A DNA stretch of 64,000 bases from Anaeramoeba flamelloides (Eukaryota; Metamonada; Anaeramoebidae): contig JANTQA010000023.1 of NCBI GenBank assembly GCA_027625915.1, forward strand, positions 11,222,001 through 11,286,000, in the 5' to 3' direction. The position numbers and the translations under genes were made by a program. Positions 34,854 through 45,549 of the stretch are shown here, in pieces; position 1 is the first letter of the stretch, and each line of letters starts with the position of its first letter. The notes beneath the pieces are model-generated. The model worked only from the letters and a program-made list of their open reading frames with translations, had not been told where the DNA came from and searched no databases.

Positions 34854-37800
34854 TTAAATTTTATCATTCATTATTTTTTCTTTTAATTCCAATATAAAAT
34901 TTGACATTGCAATTCTTGGATTTGAATATTTACTTGAACTTTTTTCTTCCTTTTGAATTTCTTCAATTTTTTCATTAGTTTCAGGCAATATATATTCTAT
35001 CGGATTTGGCTCTTTCTGAGTTTTCTTTTCCGTTAGCCTTGTATTTTCTTTTATCTTTCCCGTTTCTGTTTCCTTGTCATTCCCCTTCTCCTTGTCATCA
35101 TCATCATCTTCTTCTTCTTCTTCTTCTTTATTGTTTTCAATTAAAGTTATATTATTTTTTTCAGATTCATTGCCAATGCTTTCTTTGTCCTTCTCCTTAT
35201 TTTCATCATCTTTATCATTATCAATTTTTTTGACATTGCGGTTCTTTTTCTTTTCACCATGATCCTCGTGGTCTTTATCCTCATCAGAGCTAGAATAAGA
35301 ATAAGGATTAGAATCAGAATCTGAACCAGAATTAGAACTTGTATTTTTCAACTTTTTCTTATCTTTATCTTTTTTCTTATTTTTGTTGTTTTTTTTATCT
35401 TTATTATCATCAAAGTCAGAACCCATATCATAATCGGAACCCGATCCAGAACTTGTATTTTTCTTATCTTTATCTTTTTTCTTATCTTTATTGTTTTTTT
35501 CGTTTTTATTATGATCAGAACTGGAACTGGTATTGTTACCAGAACCAGAATTTGAAGTTGAATCAGAATCAGAATTATAACTGGGATTGTTACCAGAACC
35601 AGAATTTGAAGTTGAACCAGATTCATGACCAGAACTTGAAGTTGAACTAGAACTGGAATTATAACTGGAATTGTTACTAGAACTAGAACCGGAATTGCTG
35701 CCAGAATTGTCATTAAAATCAGTGTTAGAATTCTTATTAGATCCTGATTTGGATTTTTTCTTGTTTTTATCCTTTTTCTTTTTTTTATTTACATTCATTA
35801 ATTTTTTCTTGTCCTTTTCATTATTCTTTTCTGTGTTATTGGTATTTTCCTTTTCGCTTTCTTCATCAATTTCTTTATCTTTCTTCTTCTTGTTGTTTTC
35901 AAACCCTTTATCATCATCAATTTTTTTAGTCTTGTTTTTCTTTTTCTTTTCATCATTATCTCCATGATCATCATCCTCATCAGAGCTAGAATAAGAATTA
36001 GAATCAGAATCAGAATTAGAACTAGAATCAGAACTTGTATTTTTAGACTTTTTCTTATCTTTTTTGTTTCTTTTATATTTATTATCATCAGAACTGGAAT
36101 TTGAATTGGAATTATTACTAGAGTCAGAACTTGAACGTGAACTAGAACTAGAACTGGAACTAGAACTGGAATTAGAATTGGTATTGTTACTAAAATCAGA
36201 ACCGGTATTAGAACTCATATTTGATCCTGTGTCAGTGTTAGAATTCTTATTTGATCCTGATTTGGGTTTTTTCTTATTTTTATCCTTTTTCTTTTTTTTA
36301 TTTACATTCTTTGTTGTATCGTTATCATTTTCATTATTCTTTTCTGTGTTATTGGTATTTTCCTTTTCGCTTCCTTCACCAATTTCTTTATCTTTCTTCT
36401 TCATCTTATTTGTTCCTTTATCTTCATCAATTTTTTTGACTTTGTTTTTCTCATTATCCTCGTGATCAGAATCCTCATCAGAGCTAGAATAAGAATTAGA
36501 ATCAAAATCAGAATTAGAAATAGAATCAGAACTTGTATTTTTAGACTTTTTCTTATCTTTTTTGTTTCTTTTATATTTATCATACTCATTTAAATCATCA
36601 GAACTGGAATCATTTTGTTTTTTTGATTTCTCATCTGATTCAGGATTACTGCTTAAATAATTGTCCCATTTTTTATTACTACTATTAGTAGAAGATACAT
36701 TTACATCATGTTCAATGGTATCCATAGGATTAGTAGAAAATACACTTACATCATGTTCAACGGTATCCATAGGATTCTTAATATCAAGGCTTTCATCATG
36801 TTCAAAGGTATCCATGAGATTAGTAGAAAATATACTTTCATCATGTTTAACGGTATCCATAGGATTCTTAGTATCCAGGCTTTCATCACTTTGATCGGAT
36901 TGCATATCTTTATTATGATTAACTTTATCAGAATTGGAATTTAAACCTTCACAGGAATTATTTTCCTTTTTTAATTTCTCTTTTTCTTTCTCTTTTTCTT
37001 TTTCCTTTCTTTTTCTGTTTCCCTTTTCTATTTCCTTGATACTTGAATTTTTATCTTCACTTGAATTTGAAAATTTTTTTCCATTAGCTTCAGGCAATAT
37101 ATATTCTAATGGATTTGGCTCTTTCTGAGTTTTCTTTTCCGTTAACCTTTTATTTTCTTTTTCTTTTTCTTTTTCCTTTTCTTTTTCCTTTTCTTTTTCC
37201 TTTTCTTTTTCCTTTTCTTTTTCCTTTTCTTTTTCCTTTTCTTTTTCCTTTTCTTTTTCCTTTTCTTTTTCCTTTTCTTTTTCCTTTTTTTTTTCCTTTT
37301 CTTTTTCCTTTTCTTTTATCTTTTCTCTTTCTTTTTCTCTTTCTTTTTCTCTTTCTTTTTCTCTTTCCTTTTCTTTTTCTTTTTCTTTTTCTTTTTCTTT
37401 TTCTTTTTCTTTTTCCTTTTCTATTTCATTTTCTTCCGTTTTTATTTCTTTTTCTTCTTCTTTTTTAATTTCTTTTTTCTTTGCCTTTTCTTCTTCTTCT
37501 TCTTTTTTTTTCTTCTCATCTTGATCTTTCTTTCCATCCTTCTTTTGTATTTCTTGTTCACTTTGAATTTCCATATTATGTCTTCCGTTTTTGATATTTT
37601 TTTTTTTAAATAGTTGATCCAAAAACGACATTGAGTTTGAATCAAAGTCTGTGTCCAAATAAGAACATAATTGTGAATCCATATATATTTGAGTTTTAAT
37701 ATCATTGAAATTATAAAATCTAATTTCATTTCCAGCATTGTAATATTTGGTATTTATATTACAGCCCTGAGTTTCGTTTTCTGTTTGCAAAAGATAATAC

Positions 37801-39606
37801 AAATTCTTTTCAGATAATTTATCAATTTTGGTATTCATTTTTTTGAGCATTTTCTGATTATATTCAGAAAATTTTGCATTATTGTTGTGAAAGCTCTTTT
37901 GTAAATTTTTGATTTTCTTTTTGAAATTCATTTTTGTATTTTGTAAGATTTGGATGGATTGGAAAAAATCCTTTTGGAAGCTATTAGATCCACAGTTCTT
38001 TGGTTTTATAGTATTTAAAAGTAACAATTGACTATTAAGCCTTTTTAAAAATGATTCGCAATTCTCAATTTCTATTTGATAATTTGGCAAAACATTTTTA
38101 ATAATATTTTTTTTAATTTTATTAATATTTTTCGGATTTTGTTCTTTAAAATTGTCATTTTTGATTGAAAGATCATTTTCCTTTCTGTATTGTAATTCAT
38201 TCAATAGGATGCTTTCAATTGAAAAAATGCCAGATTGCTTTAATTGTGAAATTTGCTCTTTTTTTAATTCTGATGGTGTCCACAGATCATTCAAGGAGAA
38301 AAATATACTGAGGTACTGTTTATACAAATTATATCTCGAGACACCCATATGTAATTCCTTGCTTTGATTTAATACCATTTGATCCACACGGTATTTGATC
38401 CATTTAAAAATGAATTGGAAAAGTGTATTTCGATTGGCAACATGCTTCCTTAATTTGGAATAGTGCTTTTTAAATAAATTATATAAGCGTATCGCACGAT
38501 CGATCGAAAAGCATTTGTGTAAATTTCTTTCTGATTGTTCTTTAAACAATTCTTTATATTGTGTAAAGTCATACTCTAATTCCTTATCTTGAATATCTTG
38601 TTGACCTTTCCTTTGGACAATTATTAATAGCATTTGTAAGAGATTGATGACGGGTATCTCATAAAAGTTGTTGTCATTTTTGAAAATTTCGTCGTTTTTG
38701 TTATTGACAATTTGTTCGATTAATTCATTCAAATATACGTTCATTTGTTTATCATTGATTAGATCCAGTCTTTTGTATTTTGAATCTACAATAATATTTT
38801 CAATTTCAAGAAATCTAACAAAGGCTTCGATAGGTGCTTTGGGTTGATTGTTACCAATTTTTGCAAGTACAAAATGTCCATTGGACTCGAAGTGATCAAC
38901 AGAAAAGCAGAGTCGAAATTTGCGAAAGAGCAGCTTGATATCAACCTCGTCCATTTCCTTTATATTTTCGTTCTTTTTTTTTGATTCGTTTTCTTTCTTG
39001 GTTCCACAATTAGGATCAATAGTCGGATTTAAGTATTCAATTCTTTTGACTAAATTCACCAAACAATCATAAAGCACAAGATGAGATAGAGACATTTCGG
39101 CTTTGGTTGATTGTTTTTTGAATGTTGGTGATTCAATTTTCGAGAGATCATCGATAATAGAGCTAATTAAATTTGAATAGCTGGGTGTTTTGTCACTAAA
39201 GCTATGCTCAGATTTGTATTCTGTTTTTTGTTTTTTGTTTTTTTTATTTATTGTTTTTTGTAAGGTGAAGAGAAATAAGAAAAAAGGATAAAAAAGAAAA
39301 GTTTTTTCAATTTTTTTTTAATAAGAAAATGATTAGACGAAAGAATTCCTAATTTAGGTACAAGTGTAAAAAAAAGAACTGAAGTCTTGTTTATTGTTTT
39401 ATTTGATTTTTTTTAATCCTTTTTTTTTGTTTTTTGTTTCAGAAAAGAAAAAAAATTATAAAAACAATCTCACCACTAAGATTTTTGTGCAGTTGCCGAA
39501 TTTGGTAATGGAGATTATCGATTTGAAAATTTGAAACAAATAGTTTTCTAAATTTCTTTTCAATCTGTTCTAGAAGATCTAATTCAAAATTATAGTTGGT
39601 AGTCAT
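34854..39606 (-). CDS. Lineage-specific low-complexity protein with triplicated module (1499 aa)
   Basis: Two exons on the minus strand: 39606-39474 and 39220-34854, split by a 253-bp intron (donor GTGAGA, phase 1). Exon 1 gives MTTNYNFELDLLEQIEKKFR and continues as a short helical segment. Residues ~1-480 look folded and helical, with Leu, Phe and Cys in normal amounts (KFRLCFSVDHFESNGHFVLA, IDRAIRLYNLFKKHYSKLRK); I do not recognise the fold. After that comes a Lys-Glu run (about residues 635-740), then a set of five related MDTxxHD repeats. Three copies of a module of Lys-rich, Ser-rich and SSDED blocks follow. A short motif, RLTEKKTQKEPNP followed by EYILPE, occurs twice: once after the Lys-Glu run and once near the C-terminus. 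The function is unknown; a scaffold with disordered charged tails is possible. Confidence 0.7.
37141..37450 (-). repeat. (AAAAGG/AAAGAG)n Lys-Glu hexamer array
   Basis: On the minus strand the array reads AAG GAA or AAA GAA over and over, encoding about 100 residues of alternating Lys and Glu, with an Arg-Glu patch in the middle (around 37320-37370). It sits inside the 1499-residue protein gene. Confidence 0.9.
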
Positions 39607-40239
39607 AGTTTTGAGAAAATAACTTTAAAAAAAGATACGAAATAAATTAGAAAAAATGATCATATCGAGCTGTAAATTCTACAAAATGTTCAATATGTTA
39701 AAGAAATTTGATTGGTCTGTGATTTAGTTGTTTCCATTTTATTCACAATTACACAATTTCAAAACAAACGAAAGAAAAATTCTTACTATTATTTAAAATT
39801 TTATTGTCTTCGTTTTTTATCTTTGTAGATGAATTGAAATCGTCAAATTTAACTGTTCTTGAGAAATTCGTGAAAAATAGTTCTATTCCATTTCTGAATT
39901 TAGTCTTACTTTTTGGATTTCAGCTTTTAGCAAATTTGGATTTTTATTTTTTGAAAACGTGAATAACGCAAAGTGAAAGGGGTGATAATATTTACTTTAT
40001 TTGAATTGAAACTGTTATTTTGGATATGTTCTAAATACAATCAAGTTAGGTGTTGTTTTAAAATTTTTATGGATAGTACTACAAGTGGATTACGAGGATC
40101 TTGAATTTTGAGAAACGATTAAAAAAGAAATTCATTTTGAATGAGTGGAACAATTTTGAATTTTCAAGTTGTGATCTATTCCTTAGAAACCCAATATTTT
40201 TTCAGTATATTTGCCAAAATAATAAATGACGAAAAGTTT
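39607..40239. other. Intergenic upstream of the 1499-aa protein gene
   Basis: No gene seen. The promoter of the minus-strand gene should lie here; I cannot identify elements. Confidence 0.4.
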
Positions 40240-40460
40240 AATCTGTGTTTCAAAATTAAAAAAGCGTTTTTTTATTTGGTTATAGAAAACCTATATCAAT
40301 TAAAAGATCAAAGAAACTGATAATAAACCTTAAGTGAATATGTTATTGATTTCTTAAAGTTCTATTATTTAATATGAAATTCTGAAAAATTTATCTCAAA
40401 AAAATATAGTAAATTTTTAGTAAATTTTTCGTCAAAAAAACAAAAAAAATTCCATTAAAA
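40240..40460 (+). repeat. R8 dispersed repeat, copy 1
   Basis: It shares TATTGATTTCTTAAA and TTCTA blocks, a preceding TTTCAAAATTAAAAA-like block, and a following AAAAAACAAAAAAAATT block with 58830-59080. Confidence 0.35.
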
Positions 40461-41270
40461 CTGAATAATACGAAAAATTTTGAATAAATTACATTCCAAA
40501 TTGAAAATTGACTAAAAATATCGAGTAATTTATCTTCAAAAGTGATCATATTTTAAGTATATTATTAGGCAGTAAATTAGCTGTGTTATTGGAGCAAGAA
40601 GAAAAATAAAGTCAGGTTTTTTTATTTTGAAACAAGGATGATTTAGGCTATTGGGAAGATTTTTTTTGATCACTGTAATTAATAAATTGTTACATATTTG
40701 TTCTTCCTTTGCTAAACAAATATTCACTATACTATTCAAGTGGCTGTCATGTGATTTGAATTACAAGCCAAAAAGGTTCAAATTTGAAGATCAAGGAAAA
40801 ATTAGATTTTTATAAAAGATGGGCGCTTTTGATTTTCAAATATAAAAGTGGACTTTCAAAAAAAAAAAAGTTAGTTTGTGAGTAATTTTTTCTAAAAAAC
40901 TCTAACCCGAAGTTTTGAATAATTATAAATTAATTTTTTGTAATATAAGTTAAATAACTTGTTTTTATTTATGAAAGTTGTGAAAAGGTGTAGAATTTTC
41001 AAGAAATGGTAATTTATTTTTATTTTTTTAATTTTTTATTTTAAAACAGAAGAAAAAAGTATTTATAAACTGTGAATCTAGTGAGGAATTATATTGGCCA
41101 TAACTATAAAAAGAATTGTGGAAAGTCTTTTTGTTAATAAAAAAAATCTTCCCCCAAAATTCTAATTGATCTCAAAACTCTAAGAAAACACCAAAGAGTA
41201 TTTGATGGTAAAATAAAAGACACAATAATATTGAAAAATTATCATTATAATCTGAAACCTTGATGTCATA
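40461..41270. other. Intergenic, nothing recognised
   Basis: A 67-codon minus-strand frame at 40536-40739 shows no domain and is not credited. Confidence 0.4.
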
Positions 41271-41812
41271 TAAAATAAAATTCAAAATTTTTCACATCAT
41301 TTAAAACTGTTCAAAGGAATCAAAATATAGAATTTCATTTATAATTGAAATAATTTTGATTTTAGAAAAATATGAAAATCATTTTAAAATCTTTAGGTTT
41401 TTGTTTTCATTTCATTTTTTGAATCATGTAACTTGTTTTGGTCAATCAAATTTTTTTTCAACAATTGATATTAGGATAAAGTTTGGGTTGTTCGAAATAG
41501 AAGAACTCAAATAAAATAAATTGATAGTATCTTAACCATTTGATCGATCAAATATTCCTAATAGTATTTAAACAAATTTACCAATGTATTTTTATGTTTT
41601 ACCTATCTCCAAAATATTTAATACACCAATAATTTTTTAGTATTGATAATTTATTTTATTTTTGTTTTTTAAGTATTTTAATTTATAAAAAAGTGTTAAA
41701 ATTTCAATTAGTAAATGATACTAATTTGGTCTTTTTACTAGAATTGATAAAATAAGAATTTTTTTTCAAAAATTTGAATTTTGGTGTGTTAAAATTTTTG
41801 AATTCGGGTTTA
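41271..41812 (+). mobile_element. M1 inverted-repeat element, copy 3
   Basis: Left TAAAATAAAATTCAAAATTT and right TTTTTGAATTCGGGTTTA are inverted. The central palindrome ATTTGATCGATCAAAT is intact. About 542 bp. Confidence 0.75.
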
Positions 41813-42519
41813 TATTCAAAACTTCATTTATTACTAAAAATTGAATTTACTTTTCCTTTAAACTCCGGGAAAATACGAAAAAAAATCCAATTTTTATTTT
41901 TTTAAATTTAAAGTGTTATTAAGACTCACTCGATTTTATGAAACTATTTTTTTTATTTAAGGTTATTTATGAAGATTTTATTCGATAAGAAATCGAAATT
42001 TTTATTGTTTCCAAGTTATTTAAGATAGTAATATTTTAGATTATATTAAATTTAATTATAAAATTTGAAAGAAAAAAGTATTTGGAAAATGTTTTTTTTA
42101 ATAATTAATATCAAATTAAAAAAATGTTAAAACAATCTTCTTCATTTTTTTGAATTGTTTTTTATTTTTACTTTATCTATTTACTCAAATCTACTAATTG
42201 TCTTTTTAGAACTCATATCTAAAATATAAATTTAAGGTAAAGCCTTTTCTTTGGTTGTTTTTTTATTCTCAGTTTCCGTCCCAATAACAAAAGGATTTTT
42301 TCTCTTCTAAATCGATTTTTAAAAATGTCGAATTATTGAAATTCAAACAATGGGGTGATTCGTTAACTTTTATTTATTGATTTTACCAAATTTAATTGTT
42401 AACCTAGATTTTTAGAATCCTTTGAACAATGATGCACTACCATCAAAATTATAAAATATTTTCCTTATAGACTCATCTATAGTGAATTTAATGCCTTAAC
42501 AGTTATATAGCATTTACAA

Positions 42520-42935
42520 TAGCAACAAAACCAAAAAATCAATAATTATAAATAAAAGTAAATCAAGGGTGTGTTAAAAATTTTGGAGATGGGCAAAAAA
42601 AAAAATACATTTAGTAAATTTTTTGGAAATTCTATCAATAATTATTAATCGATCAAAAGGATAAAGAGAAATTAACTAATTTTATTTTGGGCTCTTCTAT
42701 TTTGATAAAAGAAACTCAACTTTCATCAAAATATCAACCATTCGAAAAAAAGCTTCAAAGTCAGTTAAAACTGTTCTGTAAGTGATAAAAACGAAATTCC
42801 ACAAAAAAAATCAAAAAATGTTTTTCAAATATTTTTCAAAAATCAAATTTTACATTCCAATTTGAATGGAATTGTATTATTGTGATTTTTTGGAACGTTT
42901 TTAACCATGTAAAAAAAATTTTGAATTTTAGTTTA
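42520..42935 (-). mobile_element. M1 inverted-repeat element, copy 4, partial and reversed
   Basis: It reads on the minus strand: the family's left end appears as AAATTTTGAATTTTAGTTTA ending at 42935. The GGAGATGGG block and TTAATACACC-like block appear near 42580 in reverse. The far end, beyond 42520, is missing. Confidence 0.6.
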
Positions 42936-42940
42936 GAAAA

Positions 42941-43020
42941 TTATTTATTTAATATAATTATTATTTAATTAATATAATTATTATTTATTTAATATAATTA
43001 TTATTTAATTAATTATAATA
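42941..43020. repeat. 20-bp tandem repeat overlapping the ankyrin gene stop
   Basis: Four units of 20 bp alternate between two variants (TTATTTATTTAATATAATTA and TTATTTAATTAATATAATTA). The last unit contains the stop codon and the last three codons of the minus-strand ankyrin gene. Confidence 0.85.
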
Positions 43021-45549
43021 TGAATAATTTGAAAAAGAAATTACCAAATTATTTTTTGAATCAAATGTGTTTAATATTGAAGACAAATAATGTATTAAAT
43101 AAAATAAGGGTGTTTTCCCACATATATCTTTATGATTAATATCTATATTGTGGTATAATAAATATTTAATAATTTTGATATTTATTACTCTTTTGACTAT
43201 TGATTGAGTACTAATTTTTTGATGTGATATTAGTTTAATTTTCAAATCTGAACTAAAATTTAAGTATTGTCTAAAAATAAAATGGAAACAATTTGACTTG
43301 AGTTTATCTAATTGATTTATTTCCAAACCACAATCAATCAAAAAATCAATAAAGGGTATTGCGGGTGCACCGTTGAATAAAGACCAAACTATTGCATTCT
43401 GGTTATTCTCATCACGGATAAGTATATTTGATTTCAATTTAATAAAATATTTCACAATATCAATATTTAAAAAGTTTCTACAACTCCAATGGAATATGGA
43501 ATAAAAGGGGTAATTGGCATCTATATTGCCGATATTCTTTAAAAGGAAATACATAATTTCAATGTTGTTTGTTTCATATTGGATAACATTTTTAGTGTAA
43601 AGTATCGTTAACTTTTTTTTTTCAGAAGGATCAGTAATTTTTTGAAGACATCGTTTGATAAAATTAAAATCAACATTAGGAATTTTACATATTTTGTGAA
43701 TTAAAATTTCAAATAGTGCGTTTCTATGAAATAAATTAGCATTATTATTTACTAATAACGTTGCAATTTGATAATTTATTTTTGGATTTTCACAGACTAT
43801 CGATAAAGCTGTATCTTGGGATTCGGTATTTGCATTTAGTTCGGCGCCAAATTTGAGAAAGTTTGAAATGATTTTTAAGGGGTAATTATTCTTACAAATC
43901 ATCATAAATGGTGTCAAATTAAATGAGTTTCTTGTATTTATTTCAATTCCCATTTTAATTAAATAAAAAATTATTTGTTGAATATTTTGATTATATTTCT
44001 TCCTACAAATTAATTGTAATAAATTTAAACCATCTTGATTTTTTATATTCAAATCCGCGCCATGAGATATTAACAATTTAATTATTTCAAAATTTAAGGA
44101 ATTTTGACATATTATCATTAAAGGTGTATCACCATAAAAATTTTTTTGATTTATAAGATCAAAAATTTTATTATTATTATTATTATTATTATCTTCATCA
44201 TCAATATTATTATTCTCAATATACTTTTGATATGAATTTTTTTCTTTCTTTGCTTTTATATTGTTTTCATTTTTTAAATATTTTAATAAACATCGAATTA
44301 TTTCAATTTTTACTGTAGGCTTAGAACAAGATATATGTAAAGGTGTGTTTCCATTTTGATCGATTTCACTTAGATATGCGCCATTTTTTAAAAAATATTC
44401 ATGACTTTTTAGATTTGGATTATACCAACATAACAAATGGATTGGTAATTGATTTGTTGGTACTTTATTTATTTTTGAAAAATATTTATAATTAATACAA
44501 TTATTTTTCTTACGAACCCCCCCATTGCTTTGATTAATATCTGCGCTATATTGTAATAACAGTTCTATTAGTTGCAATTTTGTTCTTTTTAAGCACAATA
44601 GATGAAGTGCACTATATTGATTCAAGTCTCTTGTTAATTGATTAACATCGGCACCATTTGACAATAGCAATTTCAAAATTCTGATCGATTGGCAATTTTG
44701 GCAGAGCAAATGAAGCGGGGAGTATCCCTGTTCATTTTTAGTAGCCAGATTTAAATTTATCTGCTTGCCACTTTCTAATAAGAGCTCTAAGCATTCACTT
44801 TTTTGGTGGTTGATACAAATTCGGTGTAATGGTGTAAAGCCTTTTTTGTCGTAAATATTTAAATGATCTAAATTCCAATAGACCAAAAAATTGCTCAAGT
44901 TTTGGCTGTTTCTTTGGATTGAATCTTGATCTTCATTTTTGTAAAAATTATTACACATCTTATGCAGTATTGTGAAGCCACTGTAATTAACTTGTGAAAG
45001 ATCGGCACCATATTTTGTCAACAGCTTGAAAAATTTAGTTTGTTCTTGCACATGGCAATAGGAGTGAACAATCGAATCTTTTTTCTTTGTTGTTAAATTT
45101 GGATCAATTCCTTTTTTTAACAGCAGTTTGACAATTTGGTATGCTTCGTTTGCTTCTGTTTGCCTGTTCTCATTGGGATTTTGGTTTTGTGCCCTTACCC
45201 ATCTTTTAACAGAGATCGTTAGTGCAGTGTCTCCTAGTTTATTGAAGCAATGAATGTTTGTCATAATGCTCAAAATTTCGGTGACTAGACTTTGGCTGCT
45301 ATCCGTGCCGCAGAGGTAATGTAAAAGAGTATTCCCAAATTTGTCTTGTTTATTTAACACTTCTTTGGTTGGTTGGAAAAACAAGATACAATTTTGTACT
45401 CCCTGTTTCCTTTTGCCCAAGTAATGGAAAATTGATCGTTGGTTTGAACACATTAGCAATGCTCTTTTTTTTGGAATTTCCGTTTTTATTTCCTCAATTG
45501 TGCCATTTTGTAAAATTTGGATCTCTTTTCTCGTTAATTTTGGATCCAT
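43009..45549 (-). CDS. Ankyrin-repeat protein (846 aa)
   Basis: A single exon from the ATG at 45549 (MDPKLTRKEIQILQNGTIEE) to the TAA at 43009. Ankyrin repeats run through almost the whole protein. Clear units include FGNTLLHYLC (residue ~71), GFTILHKMC, GFTPLHRICINH, GYSPLHLLCQN, LKLLLSNGADVNQL, YSALHLLCLK, LPIHLLCWYNP, GNTPLHISCSK, GDTPLMIICQN and LISHGADLNIKNQDG. Repeat helices are more irregular towards the C-terminus. A short Asn-rich insert lies around residue 455-465. No kinase, BTB, SOCS or membrane segment is visible. A stand-alone ankyrin scaffold is the best call; the partner is unknown. The last three residues come from a 20-bp tandem repeat that overlaps the stop. Confidence 0.92.
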   Translation of the reverse strand: MDPKLTRKEIQILQNGTIEEIKTEIPKKRALLMCSNQRSIFHYLGKRKQGVQNCILFFQPTKEVLNKQDKFGNTLLHYLCGTDSSQSLVTEILSIMTNIHCFNKLGDTALTISVKRWVRAQNQNPNENRQTEANEAYQIVKLLLKKGIDPNLTTKKKDSIVHSYCHVQEQTKFFKLLTKYGADLSQVNYSGFTILHKMCNNFYKNEDQDSIQRNSQNLSNFLVYWNLDHLNIYDKKGFTPLHRICINHQKSECLELLLESGKQINLNLATKNEQGYSPLHLLCQNCQSIRILKLLLSNGADVNQLTRDLNQYSALHLLCLKRTKLQLIELLLQYSADINQSNGGVRKKNNCINYKYFSKINKVPTNQLPIHLLCWYNPNLKSHEYFLKNGAYLSEIDQNGNTPLHISCSKPTVKIEIIRCLLKYLKNENNIKAKKEKNSYQKYIENNNIDDEDNNNNNNNKIFDLINQKNFYGDTPLMIICQNSLNFEIIKLLISHGADLNIKNQDGLNLLQLICRKKYNQNIQQIIFYLIKMGIEINTRNSFNLTPFMMICKNNYPLKIISNFLKFGAELNANTESQDTALSIVCENPKINYQIATLLVNNNANLFHRNALFEILIHKICKIPNVDFNFIKRCLQKITDPSEKKKLTILYTKNVIQYETNNIEIMYFLLKNIGNIDANYPFYSIFHWSCRNFLNIDIVKYFIKLKSNILIRDENNQNAIVWSLFNGAPAIPFIDFLIDCGLEINQLDKLKSNCFHFIFRQYLNFSSDLKIKLISHQKISTQSIVKRVINIKIIKYLLYHNIDINHKDICGKTPLFYLIHYLSSILNTFDSKNNLVISFSNYSYYN

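Noticed and set aside
35006-37468. Several plus-strand open frames rich in Leu, Phe and Ser
   Set aside because: They are the antisense of Lys-Glu, Ser and Asp codon repeats in the minus-strand 1499-residue protein gene.
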